A stretch of 64,000 nt of DNA. Origin: Prochlorococcus sp. AG-347-J19 (GTDB lineage Bacteria > Cyanobacteriota > Cyanobacteriia > PCC-6307 > Cyanobiaceae). Location: contig QCBV01000007.1 in assembly GCA_003279015.1 (NCBI GenBank), positions 48,580 to 112,579 of the forward strand. Reading direction: 5' to 3'. Within the stretch, counting starts at the first letter, position 1. Each line of letters opens with the position of its first letter. A model generated the notes under the pieces. It worked only from the letters and a program-made list of their open reading frames with translations, had not been told where the DNA came from and ran no database searches. Both the position numbers and the translations under genes were made by a program. Below, piece after piece: positions 32,283 through 43,600 of the stretch.

Positions 32283-32783
32283 ATGAAAGTTGAAGAATTA
32301 GAAAAATTAGCAGGTACCATTGGATTATTAATTAAAATTCAAGTTAGAGAAGCCCTCGGATTATGTTTCTTTAGAATCGTTATAGCAGAACAGAAAGATA
32401 ACATAATTAAGATTTGGGCCGAGATGAAAGGTTGGACTTTTTTAAATAAGCAAGGTATTCAGCTTGATACATTAAGAATCCTGAGCAAATCACCGTCTTT
32501 TGTTTCAGAAATAATATGGGCAACAACTATGGCTTGGGCAATTGAAAAAAAATCAAGCAACAAAGTAAGACTTTTAGCTATTTTTGATAGTGAAGGATAT
32601 AGTAAAAAACTTGTAAGATATTTCCAGTTAATAGGATTCAAAATTGTAAAAGAAGTTGGTTCTAGCCCAGTAGATCTTTTATTAAGATTGGTTTGGGGCG
32701 GTGCAGGTACCCTCATGAACGGGGAATGTATTTCCATATTGAAAAAACTTGAAAAAAAACTCTCTTTAATTGAAGAAAGTTAA
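32283..32783 (+). CDS. conserved cyanobacterial protein, possibly GNAT-like
   Basis: The 166-residue protein is not one I can name. Its central part (RLLAIFDSEGYSKKLVRYF then GFKIVKEVG, about residues 99-127) resembles the end of an acetyltransferase-like fold with a YF-x-x-x-GF pattern, but the acetyl-CoA loop is not convincing. A C-terminal helix LVWGGAGTLMNGEC follows. It lies 11 bp after trhO and its stop overlaps the lipA stop by four bases. Function unknown. Confidence 0.65.
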   Translation: MKVEELEKLAGTIGLLIKIQVREALGLCFFRIVIAEQKDNIIKIWAEMKGWTFLNKQGIQLDTLRILSKSPSFVSEIIWATTMAWAIEKKSSNKVRLLAIFDSEGYSKKLVRYFQLIGFKIVKEVGSSPVDLLLRLVWGGAGTLMNGECISILKKLEKKLSLIEES

Positions 32784-33679
32784 CCCGCATGATAACTACT
32801 TCTAACTAAAGGTCCAGAAGATACTTTTTTGAATCCTAATTCCTTAGAGAAGCGATATAAATATTCAAACTCTGATGGATCCCAATATTTCTTAACTGCT
32901 AAATGATTGAATGAGGGCCTTAAATATTGGCCAATTGTAATTTGATCACAATCTATTTTTTTAAGATCAAAAATTGTATTTTTTATTTCATCCAATGTTT
33001 CCCCAAGACCTAACATAATTCCTGATTTAGTTTGAATATGAGGAGCAATATCTTTTGACTTTTTTAGTAAACTAAGAGATTTTTTGTAATTTGCACCCCG
33101 CCTAACTTCTTTTTGCAGTCTTTCAACAGTTTCAAGATTATGATTAAAGCAAATTGGATCTTTTTCTAAAATCATTTTCAATCTCTCAGTTTGAAGGTTA
33201 TTAGTCTCATCAAAATTTTTGCCCCCACCCCATAAATCAGGAGTTAAAACCTCTATTTTAATTGTTGAATCAATTTTTCTAATCTCATCAATTGTAGATA
33301 TAAATAAATTCGCACCATGATCAGGGAGATCATCTCTAGCTACAGATGTCAAAACAACATATTTCAAATTTAGTACTTTCACTGCTTCAGCGACTTGAGT
33401 ACATTCATCAATATTGATAGAACTAGGTCTACCTTTATTTACCTGACAAAAGGCACAGGAACGAGAACATATCGATCCACCCAGCAAGAAAGTGGCCGTT
33501 CCTGAGGCGTAACATTCTGCTCTATTTGGACATCTTGCTTCTTCACAAATAGTATGAATATTTGATTTTTTGATGAGTGTTTGTATTTTTTCGAATTCTG
33601 AAGCTTTACTAATAGGAAATTTAATCCAAGAGGGAAGTCTTAAGATTTTTTCTTTCTTGATTAGATTATTGTCTCTCAT
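32780..33679 (-). CDS. lipA: lipoyl synthase
   Basis: LipA inserts two sulfurs into protein-bound octanoate to make lipoyl groups for 2-oxoacid dehydrogenases and glycine cleavage. Both iron-sulfur sites are visible: the auxiliary-cluster motif CEEARCPNRAEC near residues 44-55 and the radical SAM motif CSRSCAFC near residues 71-78. The C-terminal SSYHAG region contains the conserved Ser ligand. At 299 residues it is normal. It lies 3 bp downstream of recR. Confidence 0.95.
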   Translation of the reverse strand: MRDNNLIKKEKILRLPSWIKFPISKASEFEKIQTLIKKSNIHTICEEARCPNRAECYASGTATFLLGGSICSRSCAFCQVNKGRPSSINIDECTQVAEAVKVLNLKYVVLTSVARDDLPDHGANLFISTIDEIRKIDSTIKIEVLTPDLWGGGKNFDETNNLQTERLKMILEKDPICFNHNLETVERLQKEVRRGANYKKSLSLLKKSKDIAPHIQTKSGIMLGLGETLDEIKNTIFDLKKIDCDQITIGQYLRPSFNHLAVKKYWDPSEFEYLYRFSKELGFKKVSSGPLVRSSYHAG

Positions 33680-33682
33680 TTT

Positions 33683-34288
33683 CTAATTTAGATTTGTTCT
33701 GCCTTCTAACGCTCTTGCAAGTGTAACTTCATCCACATATTCAAGTTCACTGCCCATTGGGAGGCCATATGCAATCCTCGTAACTTTAGTAAAAGGGGTT
33801 AACAATTTTCCAATATAAAGACTTGTTGTATCTCCCTCAACACTGGGGGTCAATGCCAATATGATCTCATCTATTTCAGACTTACTAACTCTTTCTACCA
33901 AGCTTCTTATTTCTAAGAGTTCAGGGCCAATAGAATCCATTGGGGATATTAAACCACCAATAACATGGTAAACACCTTTAAATTCCCTTGCGCGCTCCAA
34001 AGCAAGCAAATCTTTAGTTTCTGCTACTACACAGATTATTTTTTGATTTCTTTCAGTATTTTTACAAATTTCACATTCATCTTCAGAAGTCAAATTGAAA
34101 CATTTTTTGCAACGACCAACATTACTATGTGCTTCTAACAGAGCCTTTGAAAAATCTCTTATGGTACTTTCAGGTTGTTTTAAAATAAACAGGGCTAATC
34201 GTTGCGCTGTTCTTGGACCAATCCCTGGAAATTTCTCAAAATGACCAATTAATTTTGAAAGTGGTTTGGTATAAGTAATCAAAATCAA
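33683..34288 (-). CDS. recR: recombination mediator RecR
   Basis: RecR works with RecF/RecO to load RecA at gaps. The 201-residue protein has the N-terminal helix-hairpin-helix ([14 protein letters not shown] near residue 19), a four-cysteine zinc finger (CKKCFN...CEIC near residues 58-74) and a Toprim domain beginning with [14 protein letters not shown] near residue 84. Length and order are standard. It is 3 bp upstream of lipA and divergent from psbP. Confidence 0.96.
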   Translation of the reverse strand: MILITYTKPLSKLIGHFEKFPGIGPRTAQRLALFILKQPESTIRDFSKALLEAHSNVGRCKKCFNLTSEDECEICKNTERNQKIICVVAETKDLLALERAREFKGVYHVIGGLISPMDSIGPELLEIRSLVERVSKSEIDEIILALTPSVEGDTTSLYIGKLLTPFTKVTRIAYGLPMGSELEYVDEVTLARALEGRTNLN

Positions 34289-34386
34289 ACTATTTCTAGA
34301 GATAATTTAGACGCAAAATTCTGAATTGCCATAATTGTTTGCTTTTAATGTCTTATTATGTTTTTAGTTAGTTATTTCAAACAAAA

Positions 34387-34944
34387 ATGAAAAATATTAA
34401 ATTTAACCCTTTCAAATATTTATTTTTGATTTTTTTGTGTATAACACTGAGTGCTTGTAGTGGCGGACTAAATGCGGGATTAGAAGCTTATCAAAGTCCA
34501 GATGGAAGATATGCCTTTTTGTATCCAACAGGATGGACTAGAGTAAAAGTCGATGGAGGACCTGAAATTATTTATCATGATCTAATAAATAGTAATGAAA
34601 CCCTAAGTTTAGTTATTTCCGATGTAAATAAAGAGGTTCAATTAGAGCAATTAGGAAGCCCAAATGAAGTAGGTCAAACATTAATTGATAAAGTAATTGC
34701 TCCCGAAGGTTCAGGTAGAGAGGTAAAACTTATCAATGCCAATAAGCGGGAGTCATCCAATCATATTTTCTATGATTTAGAGTATGAATTAAATTTAAAT
34801 GAACAGGCCAGACACGAATTAGCTACAGTCGTAATTGATAGAGGAACACTTTACACTTTCGCTGTGGGAACAAATGAAGAAAGATGGAATAAAGTTGACG
34901 GTATTTTTAGTAATGTAATTGAATCATTTAACTTTTTAATATAG
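34387..34944 (+). CDS. psbP: photosystem II PsbP-like lipoprotein (CyanoP)
   Basis: CyanoP is a lumenal lipoprotein that helps photosystem II assembly or stabilises the oxygen-evolving complex. The signal peptide ends in the lipobox LSAC at residues 21-24, giving a lipid-modified Cys24. The mature protein has the PsbP fold signature YQSPDGRYAFLYPTGW near residues 35-50 and ends with the usual IESFNFLI. At 185 residues it is full length. It stands alone between the recR-lipA pair and the convergent ABC exporter. Confidence 0.93.
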   Translation: MKNIKFNPFKYLFLIFLCITLSACSGGLNAGLEAYQSPDGRYAFLYPTGWTRVKVDGGPEIIYHDLINSNETLSLVISDVNKEVQLEQLGSPNEVGQTLIDKVIAPEGSGREVKLINANKRESSNHIFYDLEYELNLNEQARHELATVVIDRGTLYTFAVGTNEERWNKVDGIFSNVIESFNFLI

Positions 34945-34959
34945 TTTGGAAATTCTATA

Positions 34960-36732
34960 CTAGATTCCTACTTGAACATTCCATAAATCAGCATATATTT
35001 TGTTCTGATTTAATAGTTTTTCATGTTTTCCGGTTTCAACTATTTTACCTTTATCAATAACAACAATATTATCCGCATTTTTTATAGTGCTTAATCTATG
35101 AGCTATTACTATAGTTGTTCTTTCTTTGGTGATTTTAGATAATGATTTTTGAATTAAAGCTTCAGTTTCATTATCAACTGAGGCTGTAGCTTCATCTAAT
35201 ATTAATATTGGCGCATCCTTTAGAACAGCTCTCGCCAAGGCAATTCTTTGACGTTGTCCCCCTGACAACCTCTGGCCCCTTTCCCCGACTACAGTTTTAT
35301 AACCATCTGGTAATTGTTCAATAAATTTATGAGCTTCCGCAATCTTTGAAGCTTTAATAATATCTTTAAGACTTGGGTTGATTGAGCCATAAGCAATATT
35401 TTCTTGTACACTGCCATGAAATAAATAAGTTTCTTGACTTACTAAAGAAATACACTTTCTTAAATCCCTTAAATTTATATCTTTAATAGAAATTCCATCA
35501 AAGGTTATTGACCCATTATTACTATCATAAATCCTAAGTAGTAATTTTATTATTGTACTTTTCCCAGAACCAGTTAATCCAACAATTCCTAATGTTGAGT
35601 TATTTTCAATTTTAAAATTTATGTTTTTTAAAGTTAAATCTCGTCCAGGATAATTAAAATTTACATTATTAAATGTAATTTCTCCTTTAATATCTTTAGG
35701 TTCAATTTTTATTTTTCCATCTTTTATTTTTATAGGCGTATCTATGAGATCAATTACTCTATCTATTGAAGCCATAGATCTCTGAAAATCATCTAAAACA
35801 TGCCCCAAAGTAGTTAAAGGCCATAATAGTCTTTGTGTGATAAACACTAAAAAACTATAAGTTCCTACATCAAGTGTCTTATTCCAAGTTTGGAAACCTC
35901 CAATTAATAGAATCGCTATAAAAGCAAATAAGATTGCAAATCTTATAAGAGGTATAAAAGCAGAAGATAATTTTATTGCAGCCTTATTACTTCTTTGATA
36001 ATCGAGACTTTCTTTATTTAATCTATTTAGTTCCCATTTTTCTTTGGTAAAACTTTTTATGGTTAGAATTCCACTTAAATTATTATTAAGTCTTGATGCC
36101 AACAGTCCAGCTTTATTTCTAACATCTCTATATTTTGGAGCAAGCTTCCTTTGAAATTTAATTGATCCCAAAAATATAATTGGGATAGGAAAGAAAGCAA
36201 ATAAAGCGATTTTTGGAGCGACAAAAATCATAGTGCCCCCAATTATAAAGACAGTTATAAATAACTGAATAATCTGATTAGCCCCTTGGTCTAGAAATCT
36301 CTCGAGTTGATTTATATCATCATTCAAAATCGACAAAAGCCTTCCAGTATTATCATTTTCAAAAAAATCCATATCTAATTCCTGGATATGCTCATAAGCT
36401 TTTATTCTTAATTTATGTTGCGATAGCTGAGCCAAATTTCTCCATAAAATCGAATATAAATATTCAAAGGAGGATTCCCCAGACCAAACTATTCCTGAAG
36501 CAAATGCAAGAAAAATTAATTGTGCTGGAACTTCTTTTATCCCAAAACCAGCAATCCATGAATTCTGTTCCTTCACAACGATATCGACTGCAAGACCAAT
36601 TATTACAGGTGGAGCTAAATCTAATATTTTATTAATTATGGAACTAAGAAAAGCAAAAAATAGTATCCTTCTTTCTTCAATTAGATTTAAATAAAGTCTA
36701 ATTATTGGATTTTGATTGTTCTTAGACTTCAT
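34960..36732 (-). CDS. ABC exporter, fused membrane and ATPase domains
   Basis: The 590-residue half-transporter has about six N-terminal membrane helices (residues 20-310) and one ATPase domain. Motifs are Walker A GLTGSGKST near residue 388, the signature LSGGQRQR near residue 489 and Walker B ILILDEATASVD near residue 512. This is the MsbA/MdlB multidrug-lipid exporter architecture; it should act as a homodimer in the inner membrane. The substrate is unknown. A small secreted-protein gene lies 10 bp upstream on the same strand. Confidence 0.92.
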   Translation of the reverse strand: MKSKNNQNPIIRLYLNLIEERRILFFAFLSSIINKILDLAPPVIIGLAVDIVVKEQNSWIAGFGIKEVPAQLIFLAFASGIVWSGESSFEYLYSILWRNLAQLSQHKLRIKAYEHIQELDMDFFENDNTGRLLSILNDDINQLERFLDQGANQIIQLFITVFIIGGTMIFVAPKIALFAFFPIPIIFLGSIKFQRKLAPKYRDVRNKAGLLASRLNNNLSGILTIKSFTKEKWELNRLNKESLDYQRSNKAAIKLSSAFIPLIRFAILFAFIAILLIGGFQTWNKTLDVGTYSFLVFITQRLLWPLTTLGHVLDDFQRSMASIDRVIDLIDTPIKIKDGKIKIEPKDIKGEITFNNVNFNYPGRDLTLKNINFKIENNSTLGIVGLTGSGKSTIIKLLLRIYDSNNGSITFDGISIKDINLRDLRKCISLVSQETYLFHGSVQENIAYGSINPSLKDIIKASKIAEAHKFIEQLPDGYKTVVGERGQRLSGGQRQRIALARAVLKDAPILILDEATASVDNETEALIQKSLSKITKERTTIVIAHRLSTIKNADNIVVIDKGKIVETGKHEKLLNQNKIYADLWNVQVGI

Positions 36733-36742
36733 AAAATAACAA

Positions 36743-37036
36743 CTAAATTTTTCTATTATGATTTAAATTTTTTTTAGTTTCCAATTTACATTTTGTTTTT
36801 GCATCTTTATGACTTGCAGTTTGTGTAAATTCTTTGTAGTAACAATCACAAGTTTCATTCGCAATTTCTTCACTATATAACATTTCTGCTTTCATCATTT
36901 CCTCTTTGACACTCTGAAGACAAAATAATTTTATGATTGAATTTTGTTTCGTTTGAGCTAAATAATAACTATTAAAAGAATTGAATAGGATTATCAGATT
37001 CACAAAAATAAAGAATTTATATTTGCTAGATTTCAT
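36743..37036 (-). CDS. small secreted cysteine-containing hypothetical protein
   Basis: The 97-residue product has an N-terminal signal-like helix (residues about 8-27) followed by a lysine-rich mature region with cysteines at FCLQS, ETCDCYY and TKCKLE, four in all. This pattern suggests a small periplasmic disulfide or metal-binding protein, but no family is recognised. It sits between the DEAD-box helicase gene (9 bp upstream) and the ABC exporter, on the same strand, so it may be co-transcribed with both. Confidence 0.6.
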   Translation of the reverse strand: MKSSKYKFFIFVNLIILFNSFNSYYLAQTKQNSIIKLFCLQSVKEEMMKAEMLYSEEIANETCDCYYKEFTQTASHKDAKTKCKLETKKNLNHNRKI

Positions 37037-37045
37037 TATCTATAC

Positions 37046-38827
37046 CTAGTTTCTAACTTTAATTTTTTTTAATTTATTTTTAGTTTCTCTATGAAGATCT
37101 CTTGGTAAATCTACCAAACTGTAATCATTAAAAATCTGTATCTTACCTATGGATCTGCCATTTATATTAGTTGAATTACATATTGAGGATATAATATTTG
37201 CAACTCTAACCCCATCAAATTTACCAAAGTTAAATTTGTAGGTTTCAAAAGAATCATTTTGATAATTATTTCTTCTATTTGAATTTCTCATACGATTATT
37301 AATATTTCTATTTGATCTATTTCGATCATTATTATTTTGTTTATTAATCCAAGAATCATCTTCATTAACAAAAAATGATTTATTACCTATTACTAAATTA
37401 ATAGCCGCCATTGCAATATTTGAGTCATCCATAGAGTATTTTTCTTTTAAATTATCTAGTACATCAATAATCAAAGCTTTATTTTCTTCATTTTCATCTT
37501 TAGCTAAAGAACTCTCATTAACATTTTCTATAAGTTTCTCCATCCTTTTTTCATTTATTATTTTATTACTTGGTATATTAATTTCTTCAATCTTAGTTCT
37601 TGTTGAGTTTTCTAAGTTTCTTAGAAAATGTTTTTCTCTTTGATTAACAAATAAAATTGCTTCTCCTGATCTGCCTGCCCTTCCAGTTCTTCCAATTCTA
37701 TGAGTATATGTTTCCTTGTCAAAAGGAAAATCATAATTAACAACAAGTTTTATTCTCTCAACATCCAATCCTCTAGCTGCGACATCAGTTGCAACAAGGA
37801 TATTAATAAATCCTTTTTTTAATCTATCTACAGTATTTTCTCTTTGATTTTGAGGTATATCTCCATTAAGTACTGCCACAGTATGACCTGAATTCTCTAA
37901 AGCTTCAGCTATTGAAATAGTAAGTAGTTTTGTCCTTACAAAAATAATTACTCCCTCATTATTAAGTTCTAATATTCTTTTTAAAGCATCTAACTTATGA
38001 TGCCTTTGTACATATAGAAATTTTTGCGAAATTAATTGAGTTTCTTTTTTGACACTTTTGATTAATATTTCTGCGGGATCATTTAGATATTTTTTTGCTA
38101 TATTTCTTATCTCACTAGGCATTGTTGCTGAAAACAATACCATTTGCTTATTTTCAGGAAGTTGATCTATTATCCATTCAATATCTTCAAGAAAACCCAT
38201 ATTTAACATTTCATCTGCCTCATCTAAAACAAGACAATTAATATCTTTAATTTTAAAAGTCCCCTGCCTTATATGATCCATTACTCGGCCTGGTGTACCA
38301 ACTACTACATCAACTTTTCTTTTCAATGCAGAAATTTGATTTCGATAGTCTGTACCTCCATATATTGCAACCGTCTTAAAATTACTAAATTCAGAACTAT
38401 AACTTTTAAAAGATTCTGCCACTTGAGTTGCTAATTCTCTTGTAGGAGCCATAACTAAAACCTTGGCATTTAATTCTTTATTATCTGCAAGTTTTTCTAT
38501 TAGTGGTAATGCGAAAGCTGCAGTCTTTCCTGTTCCAGTTTGTGCTTGGCCTAGTAAATCTCTGCCTAACATCAGTTCCGGAATTGCGGCTTTTTGGATT
38601 GGAGTTGGATTTTTGTATCCTTTATTTCTTAACGAATTTAAGATCGATTGATTAAACCCAAAATCGAGAAATCCATTCTCATTATCATTTCCTTTCGATA
38701 CTTCAGGTGGCTGAGATTCAATTTCTTTTTTGTTCTCTAATTTCTTTAAATAAAGCAAGGAAGCATCTTCATTCTTAGATTTTTCCTGCTCCCCACCAAG
38801 AAAGTTACTATCTTTTTTTAAAGCCAT
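37046..38827 (-). CDS. deaD: DEAD-box ATP-dependent RNA helicase
   Basis: The 593-residue RNA helicase has all core motifs: Q-motif GYKNPTPIQKAAIP, motif I AQTGTGKTAAF near residue 95, VLDEADEML near residue 202, FSATMP, and HRIGRTGRAGR. A C-terminal DbpA-type RNA-binding domain (about residues 525-590) places it with DeaD/CsdA helicases used in cold adaptation, ribosome assembly and mRNA decay. An Asn/Arg-rich linker precedes that domain. The start codon lies 6 nt after a perfect 8-bp hairpin, described separately, that may regulate translation. Confidence 0.93.
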   Translation of the reverse strand: MALKKDSNFLGGEQEKSKNEDASLLYLKKLENKKEIESQPPEVSKGNDNENGFLDFGFNQSILNSLRNKGYKNPTPIQKAAIPELMLGRDLLGQAQTGTGKTAAFALPLIEKLADNKELNAKVLVMAPTRELATQVAESFKSYSSEFSNFKTVAIYGGTDYRNQISALKRKVDVVVGTPGRVMDHIRQGTFKIKDINCLVLDEADEMLNMGFLEDIEWIIDQLPENKQMVLFSATMPSEIRNIAKKYLNDPAEILIKSVKKETQLISQKFLYVQRHHKLDALKRILELNNEGVIIFVRTKLLTISIAEALENSGHTVAVLNGDIPQNQRENTVDRLKKGFINILVATDVAARGLDVERIKLVVNYDFPFDKETYTHRIGRTGRAGRSGEAILFVNQREKHFLRNLENSTRTKIEEINIPSNKIINEKRMEKLIENVNESSLAKDENEENKALIIDVLDNLKEKYSMDDSNIAMAAINLVIGNKSFFVNEDDSWINKQNNNDRNRSNRNINNRMRNSNRRNNYQNDSFETYKFNFGKFDGVRVANIISSICNSTNINGRSIGKIQIFNDYSLVDLPRDLHRETKNKLKKIKVRN

Positions 38828-38833
38828 CTTAAA

Positions 38834-38858
38834 TGCCTAATAATCTTCTGATTAGGCA
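38834..38858 (-). promoter_or_regulatory. leader hairpin before the deaD start codon
   Basis: On the minus strand TGCCTAAT and ATTAGGCA form a perfect 8-bp stem with a 9-nt loop (CAGAAGATT), ending 6 nt before the deaD ATG. The only purine-rich stretch suitable as a ribosome-binding site (AGAAG) is in the loop. Such a structure could tune translation with temperature or by helicase feedback. There is no U tract after it, so it is not a terminator. Function is inferred. Confidence 0.5.
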
Positions 38859-38965
38859 TTCAACAAATATCTAAATTGACTTAAATTGTTGACTAGCCTT
38901 ACAGAGCCGAATTATTAATCTAACATCTTGGGGTTAAGATCTTACTAATTTCTCAAAAATAGAAT

Positions 38966-40669
38966 TTAATTTAAATAATATATATTTAGAAATTTTTTTG
39001 CTCTTGTAACAGCAGTATAAAATAACCTTCTTTCAAAATTATCTCTGCAAAAGATATTTTCATTATCTTTTTTTTCTTTTACAGCATATTTATTTCTTCT
39101 ATACTTTTGGGACCACAAAATGCTTACTTTCTCAGATTCACTGCCTTGTGATTTATGGATAGTAATGGCTACTGCTGGCACAACATTTTCTAAATTAGAT
39201 GGATCTATTAATGCGACAATTTCTTCGTTATTATCATTAAATTTTCTAAAAAGATATTTTCTTTTATTTTTTAAACCTATAAGTACTCCGATATCCCCAT
39301 TTGATAATCCAAGTTCATTATTATTTTTTGTACACATGATCGGAACACCCTCGTTGAGAGTTTTAAGGTCATAGGGCTTTTTTTGACCCAAAACAATTTC
39401 ATTCAAATATTCAACACTCCATATTCCGGAATTTTTTTCGCATAAAATCAATTGACTTTGTAAATCCAGAAATATCTTATCAACTAAATCTTTTTCATTA
39501 ACCAATAAATTATCAATCCCCTCATCAAATATATATTTTTTTTTACTTAAATTTGAAGTTGAAAGATTTAACTGTTTTAGATAACTTGTAATAGCAAAAA
39601 AAAGGTCTTTTGGAATATCTTTTTCTCTACTTTTTGAAATAGTAATTTCTTTCGAATTATTATCTTTTTCTAATTCTTGTATCTTTTTATAAAGTAAAGA
39701 AAAATCATTATTAAATATTAAACTACTGATTAATGCTATATCTCCAATATTTCTATAAGTTTTTTCTAAATTTACTACACAAGATTTAATTGAATTATTA
39801 TCACCATATTCAAACAAATAATTCCAGATAGAACAGTTATTTACTGGAGACAATTGATTTTTATCTCCAACTAAAATAATTTTACAGTCCTTTGCTAGTA
39901 AATTTAAAACTGATTCAATCAAATCGATATTAACCATTGACATTTCATCAATTATGAAAATATCAAGCTCTTTTAGTTTAAATTTCAACTTAAGAGATTT
40001 ATTTTGAGAATTTAAAATCCATCTATGTAAAGTTTGAAACTCTATTTGGTCTAGAAATTTGCTAGAGGAAATATTTGTTTTATAGTTAAGAGCTTCTTTT
40101 AAACGAGCTGTAGCTTTACCTGTTGGCGCAGACAAACCAATATTCAAAAAGTTATCAATTCGAAGGAGTTCTAGTATTAACTTTATTATTAATGTGGTTT
40201 TACCAGTACCTGGTCCTCCTTGAAGGAAAACTAAGTTTGAATATTTAAATATATTTTTAATTTGATTAATTTTATTATGATCTTTATGATTAATCGAGTT
40301 CATTAAATTATCGGTATCTATTTTTTTTAGAAATGAATTATTAACTCTTTCTATCTTTTTTGACCATTTTGATAGAAATAATTTTCTATTTACTAATACG
40401 AATGGAGAATTAAGAGAACCTATCAAGCCAATTTTTTTTAGAATATTTATATGTTTATTAGGCCAGCCATCTTCTAATAATTCAAAGATTATTAAACTTT
40501 TATCTAGATCAATAACAGTTTCACCATTTTTTTCAAACTCTAATAAAATTTTTATTGCATCTTTTACGAAATTTCCATATTTTTTTTCATTGAATTTAAA
40601 AATACCTAAGATTAATTTAAATATATGATCATATTGGAACTTTTCAATATCTATAGTAGTTTTAGTCAT
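38966..40669 (-). CDS. recD: exodeoxyribonuclease V alpha subunit
   Basis: RecD is the 5'-3' helicase subunit of RecBCD. The 567-residue protein has Walker A GGPGTGKTT near residue 152, IDEMSMVN near residue 237, and the C-terminal motifs AITIHKSQGSE and FYTAVTRAKKF. It begins one base after the recB stop, so the subunits are probably translated from one mRNA. A helicase/nuclease partner is required for function and both are present here. The sequence is markedly rich in Lys, Asn and Ile, like the neighbouring rec genes. Confidence 0.94.
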   Translation of the reverse strand: MTKTTIDIEKFQYDHIFKLILGIFKFNEKKYGNFVKDAIKILLEFEKNGETVIDLDKSLIIFELLEDGWPNKHINILKKIGLIGSLNSPFVLVNRKLFLSKWSKKIERVNNSFLKKIDTDNLMNSINHKDHNKINQIKNIFKYSNLVFLQGGPGTGKTTLIIKLILELLRIDNFLNIGLSAPTGKATARLKEALNYKTNISSSKFLDQIEFQTLHRWILNSQNKSLKLKFKLKELDIFIIDEMSMVNIDLIESVLNLLAKDCKIILVGDKNQLSPVNNCSIWNYLFEYGDNNSIKSCVVNLEKTYRNIGDIALISSLIFNNDFSLLYKKIQELEKDNNSKEITISKSREKDIPKDLFFAITSYLKQLNLSTSNLSKKKYIFDEGIDNLLVNEKDLVDKIFLDLQSQLILCEKNSGIWSVEYLNEIVLGQKKPYDLKTLNEGVPIMCTKNNNELGLSNGDIGVLIGLKNKRKYLFRKFNDNNEEIVALIDPSNLENVVPAVAITIHKSQGSESEKVSILWSQKYRRNKYAVKEKKDNENIFCRDNFERRLFYTAVTRAKKFLNIYYLN

Positions 40670-40670
40670 A

Positions 40671-43600
40671 CTAAAAAAGGTTATCTAAATAATTAATTCT
40701 TTTTAAAGGTGCTTTACCAATAAAAATACCAGGAGATATATCTTTGGAATTAGATTTTTCAAATAATTCAAAATCTGGCAATCCCTTTAAAAACAAATAA
40801 ATGTATCCTCCTAGATTTTTATATGGTTGATAATTTTTAAGTCGCCACTTTAATAATCTATGCAATGCTAATAAATAAAGATGAGATTGCAAAGGATAAT
40901 GATGTTTGATCATTTCATTTCTCATATTTTTATAGTTATAGTTTCTTGGTAAACAATCACTATTATCACTTCCAGAAATCAAATTACTTTTCCAATCAAT
41001 TACCCACCATTTACTATCTTCTAATTTATTACCTACAGGTAAAACACAATCTATACATCCTGAATGAAAGCCTTTATTCATAATTTGAAGATCATTTATT
41101 TTGTTTGCATATTCTTCACCAAATTCATATTCCTGATCTAAAAAAAAGCATTTTGATATATCATTAGAATTAATATTTCTTCCTTCATAAGATAGAGTTA
41201 AATCATATTTAAGCTCCTTAATTAAGTATTCATTTGGAATATCAACTAGTTTTTTGTTTTGTAGTTCACTTCCTAAAGATATATTTATAATTCTTAAAAT
41301 CGCGTCTTTTACTTTAAAAGCAAAAGAATTATCTATTTGATGAAAATTCAATTCCTCAACAATTATATCAATTAATTTTTGATTATTATCGTTTCTAAAT
41401 TCAAATCTTTCTATTATTTTGTGCAGGCAAGTACCAGCAATAATTCCTTTTGGAAAGTCACTTAAGGGATTTGGATAAGAAAAATAATTAGGATAATTCG
41501 TTATTTTCCCAAGATTAGAATCTTTGATGACTGATATATTATCTTCATAATCCTTATATTGATTAATGACTGCATCAATATTTTTATCTTTACGTATCCA
41601 AGAAGAATAACTTGAATAAGAAATAAATTGATCAGAATTAAATTCTTTAGATATTTTTTTATTAACATTATCGATTTTCCAAAGATTATTATTCAATCGG
41701 TTGGTTTGGAACTTTGTAAAGATTTCTTTTATTTTCTCTTTTTCTAAGCTGAATTTAAAATTAGACTTGTAACTATTGATATTTTCCAAATTATTAAGTA
41801 AATCATTATTTAAAATATTGTTTGTATCTTCTATATCATTAAAAACTATAAGTTTATATTTACTCCTTGTAAGTGCTACATAAATTAACCTCTCACTCTC
41901 TTTAAATAAATCTTCTTCTTCTATTAATTTAAATTTTTCAACCTTCGCGTAATTATTAGAAATATTAATGTATATGTTTCTATCACTATTTGATTTCCAA
42001 AGAGGGCCTTTAATTTTATTTGAATTATTTGTAATAATTGAAAGATATGGACATAGGACCATTTCAAATTCGAGGCCCTTACTACTATGAATGGTAGAAA
42101 GATTTATTCCATTTTGAAGATTATAATCTTTCGTCAAAAAATCTTCTCCAGTACAAACTCTTAAAATATGATCTAACTGATTTTTATACCATTTGAAAAC
42201 TTTATTGAGATTAAAATCATTATTCATTAATTCAATTTCAACAATTTCAGAAAGTTGAAATAAATTTGAATTTAAATCGGAATCTTGAATAATCGAGGAT
42301 GACTTGTAATTTATAAGGAGTTCATTAAGGATGTTCAAGAAACCTTTTTCTCTTAGTTCCTGAGACCAAGTAATACATTTATTAATTAAAATTTCTAAAT
42401 TATTACTAATTCCATTATCAAGTAATTCGTCTAATTCTATTTCTATAAACTTTGAAGTAGCAAGCAAAGTTATATTTTTTAAAAGCCTAGGATTTAATAA
42501 ACATTCAATGAATAAAAATATTAAAGAACTTGCTTCTGTATCAAAAATATTTTGTTTATTTTGAATTTTGCATGGAAGGTTAAACTGATTTAATTTTTTT
42601 TTAAAATCTAAGCATTGCGAATTATTTAATGTAAGAATCGCAATTTTATTAATATCAATTTCATTATTATTTAAAATAAAGTTAACTATGTAATAAGTTA
42701 CAAGATCCTCTAAATCATTCTCTTTTTTTGAAAATTCTACAATTTCAAATACATCCTTAAATTTAAATTCAGAATTAATATTTTCATTAATTTTAGAATT
42801 TAATTTACTGTAGTTTAGTTTTGATTCTTTAAGTCCATTAATATAAAGTTTATTAAGAACATCGATTAACTTTTTTGAGGATCTATAGTTATCTGTAAGA
42901 GTAAAAACTTCGATTGCATTAGATTTTGCATCTAAGTAAGTTTCAATATCTCCACCTCTAAATTTGTAGATCGCTTGTTTTGGATCACCTACACAAAGTA
43001 AAAAATGATTTTTAGTATTAAAAAACTTTTTTATTAAATTCCACTGAGTATTATCTGTATCTTGAAACTCATCTACTAAGACACATTTATATCTTTTTTG
43101 AATTTTAGATAAAATAATACTATTACTAATTTCTGAATCTAGAAATGTATTTTCTACAGTCTTTATAAGATCATTGAAGTTGAAAATAGAAAAACTTTTC
43201 TTTAATTCGATTAATTTTATATAAGCTAATTGAGTAAATATTCTTACAAATTCGGTATAGAAGCCTTCTTTTATTTTATAAATTTTATCTTGTAATAAAT
43301 TAAATTTATTAAAATCTAATTTTAGATTATGTTTATTAATTTCTTTATATATATTTTTACTATAAAAATATTTAGATAAAAGATCATCTTTAGAAATATC
43401 ATATATAAAATAAAGCACATTTTTCGAATTGAGCTTTTTGTTAATCTCCTCAATCCAAGAAATTATTTGATTAAACTTATCATTTCTAGGTTTTGCTGCA
43501 TATAGTTGGCTTTTACCACCACACTTCTTAATTGCTTTCCCCAACTCTATGAGTTGTAAAAAAAGTTCCTTACCTTTCTTATTCCATTCAACACAAAACT

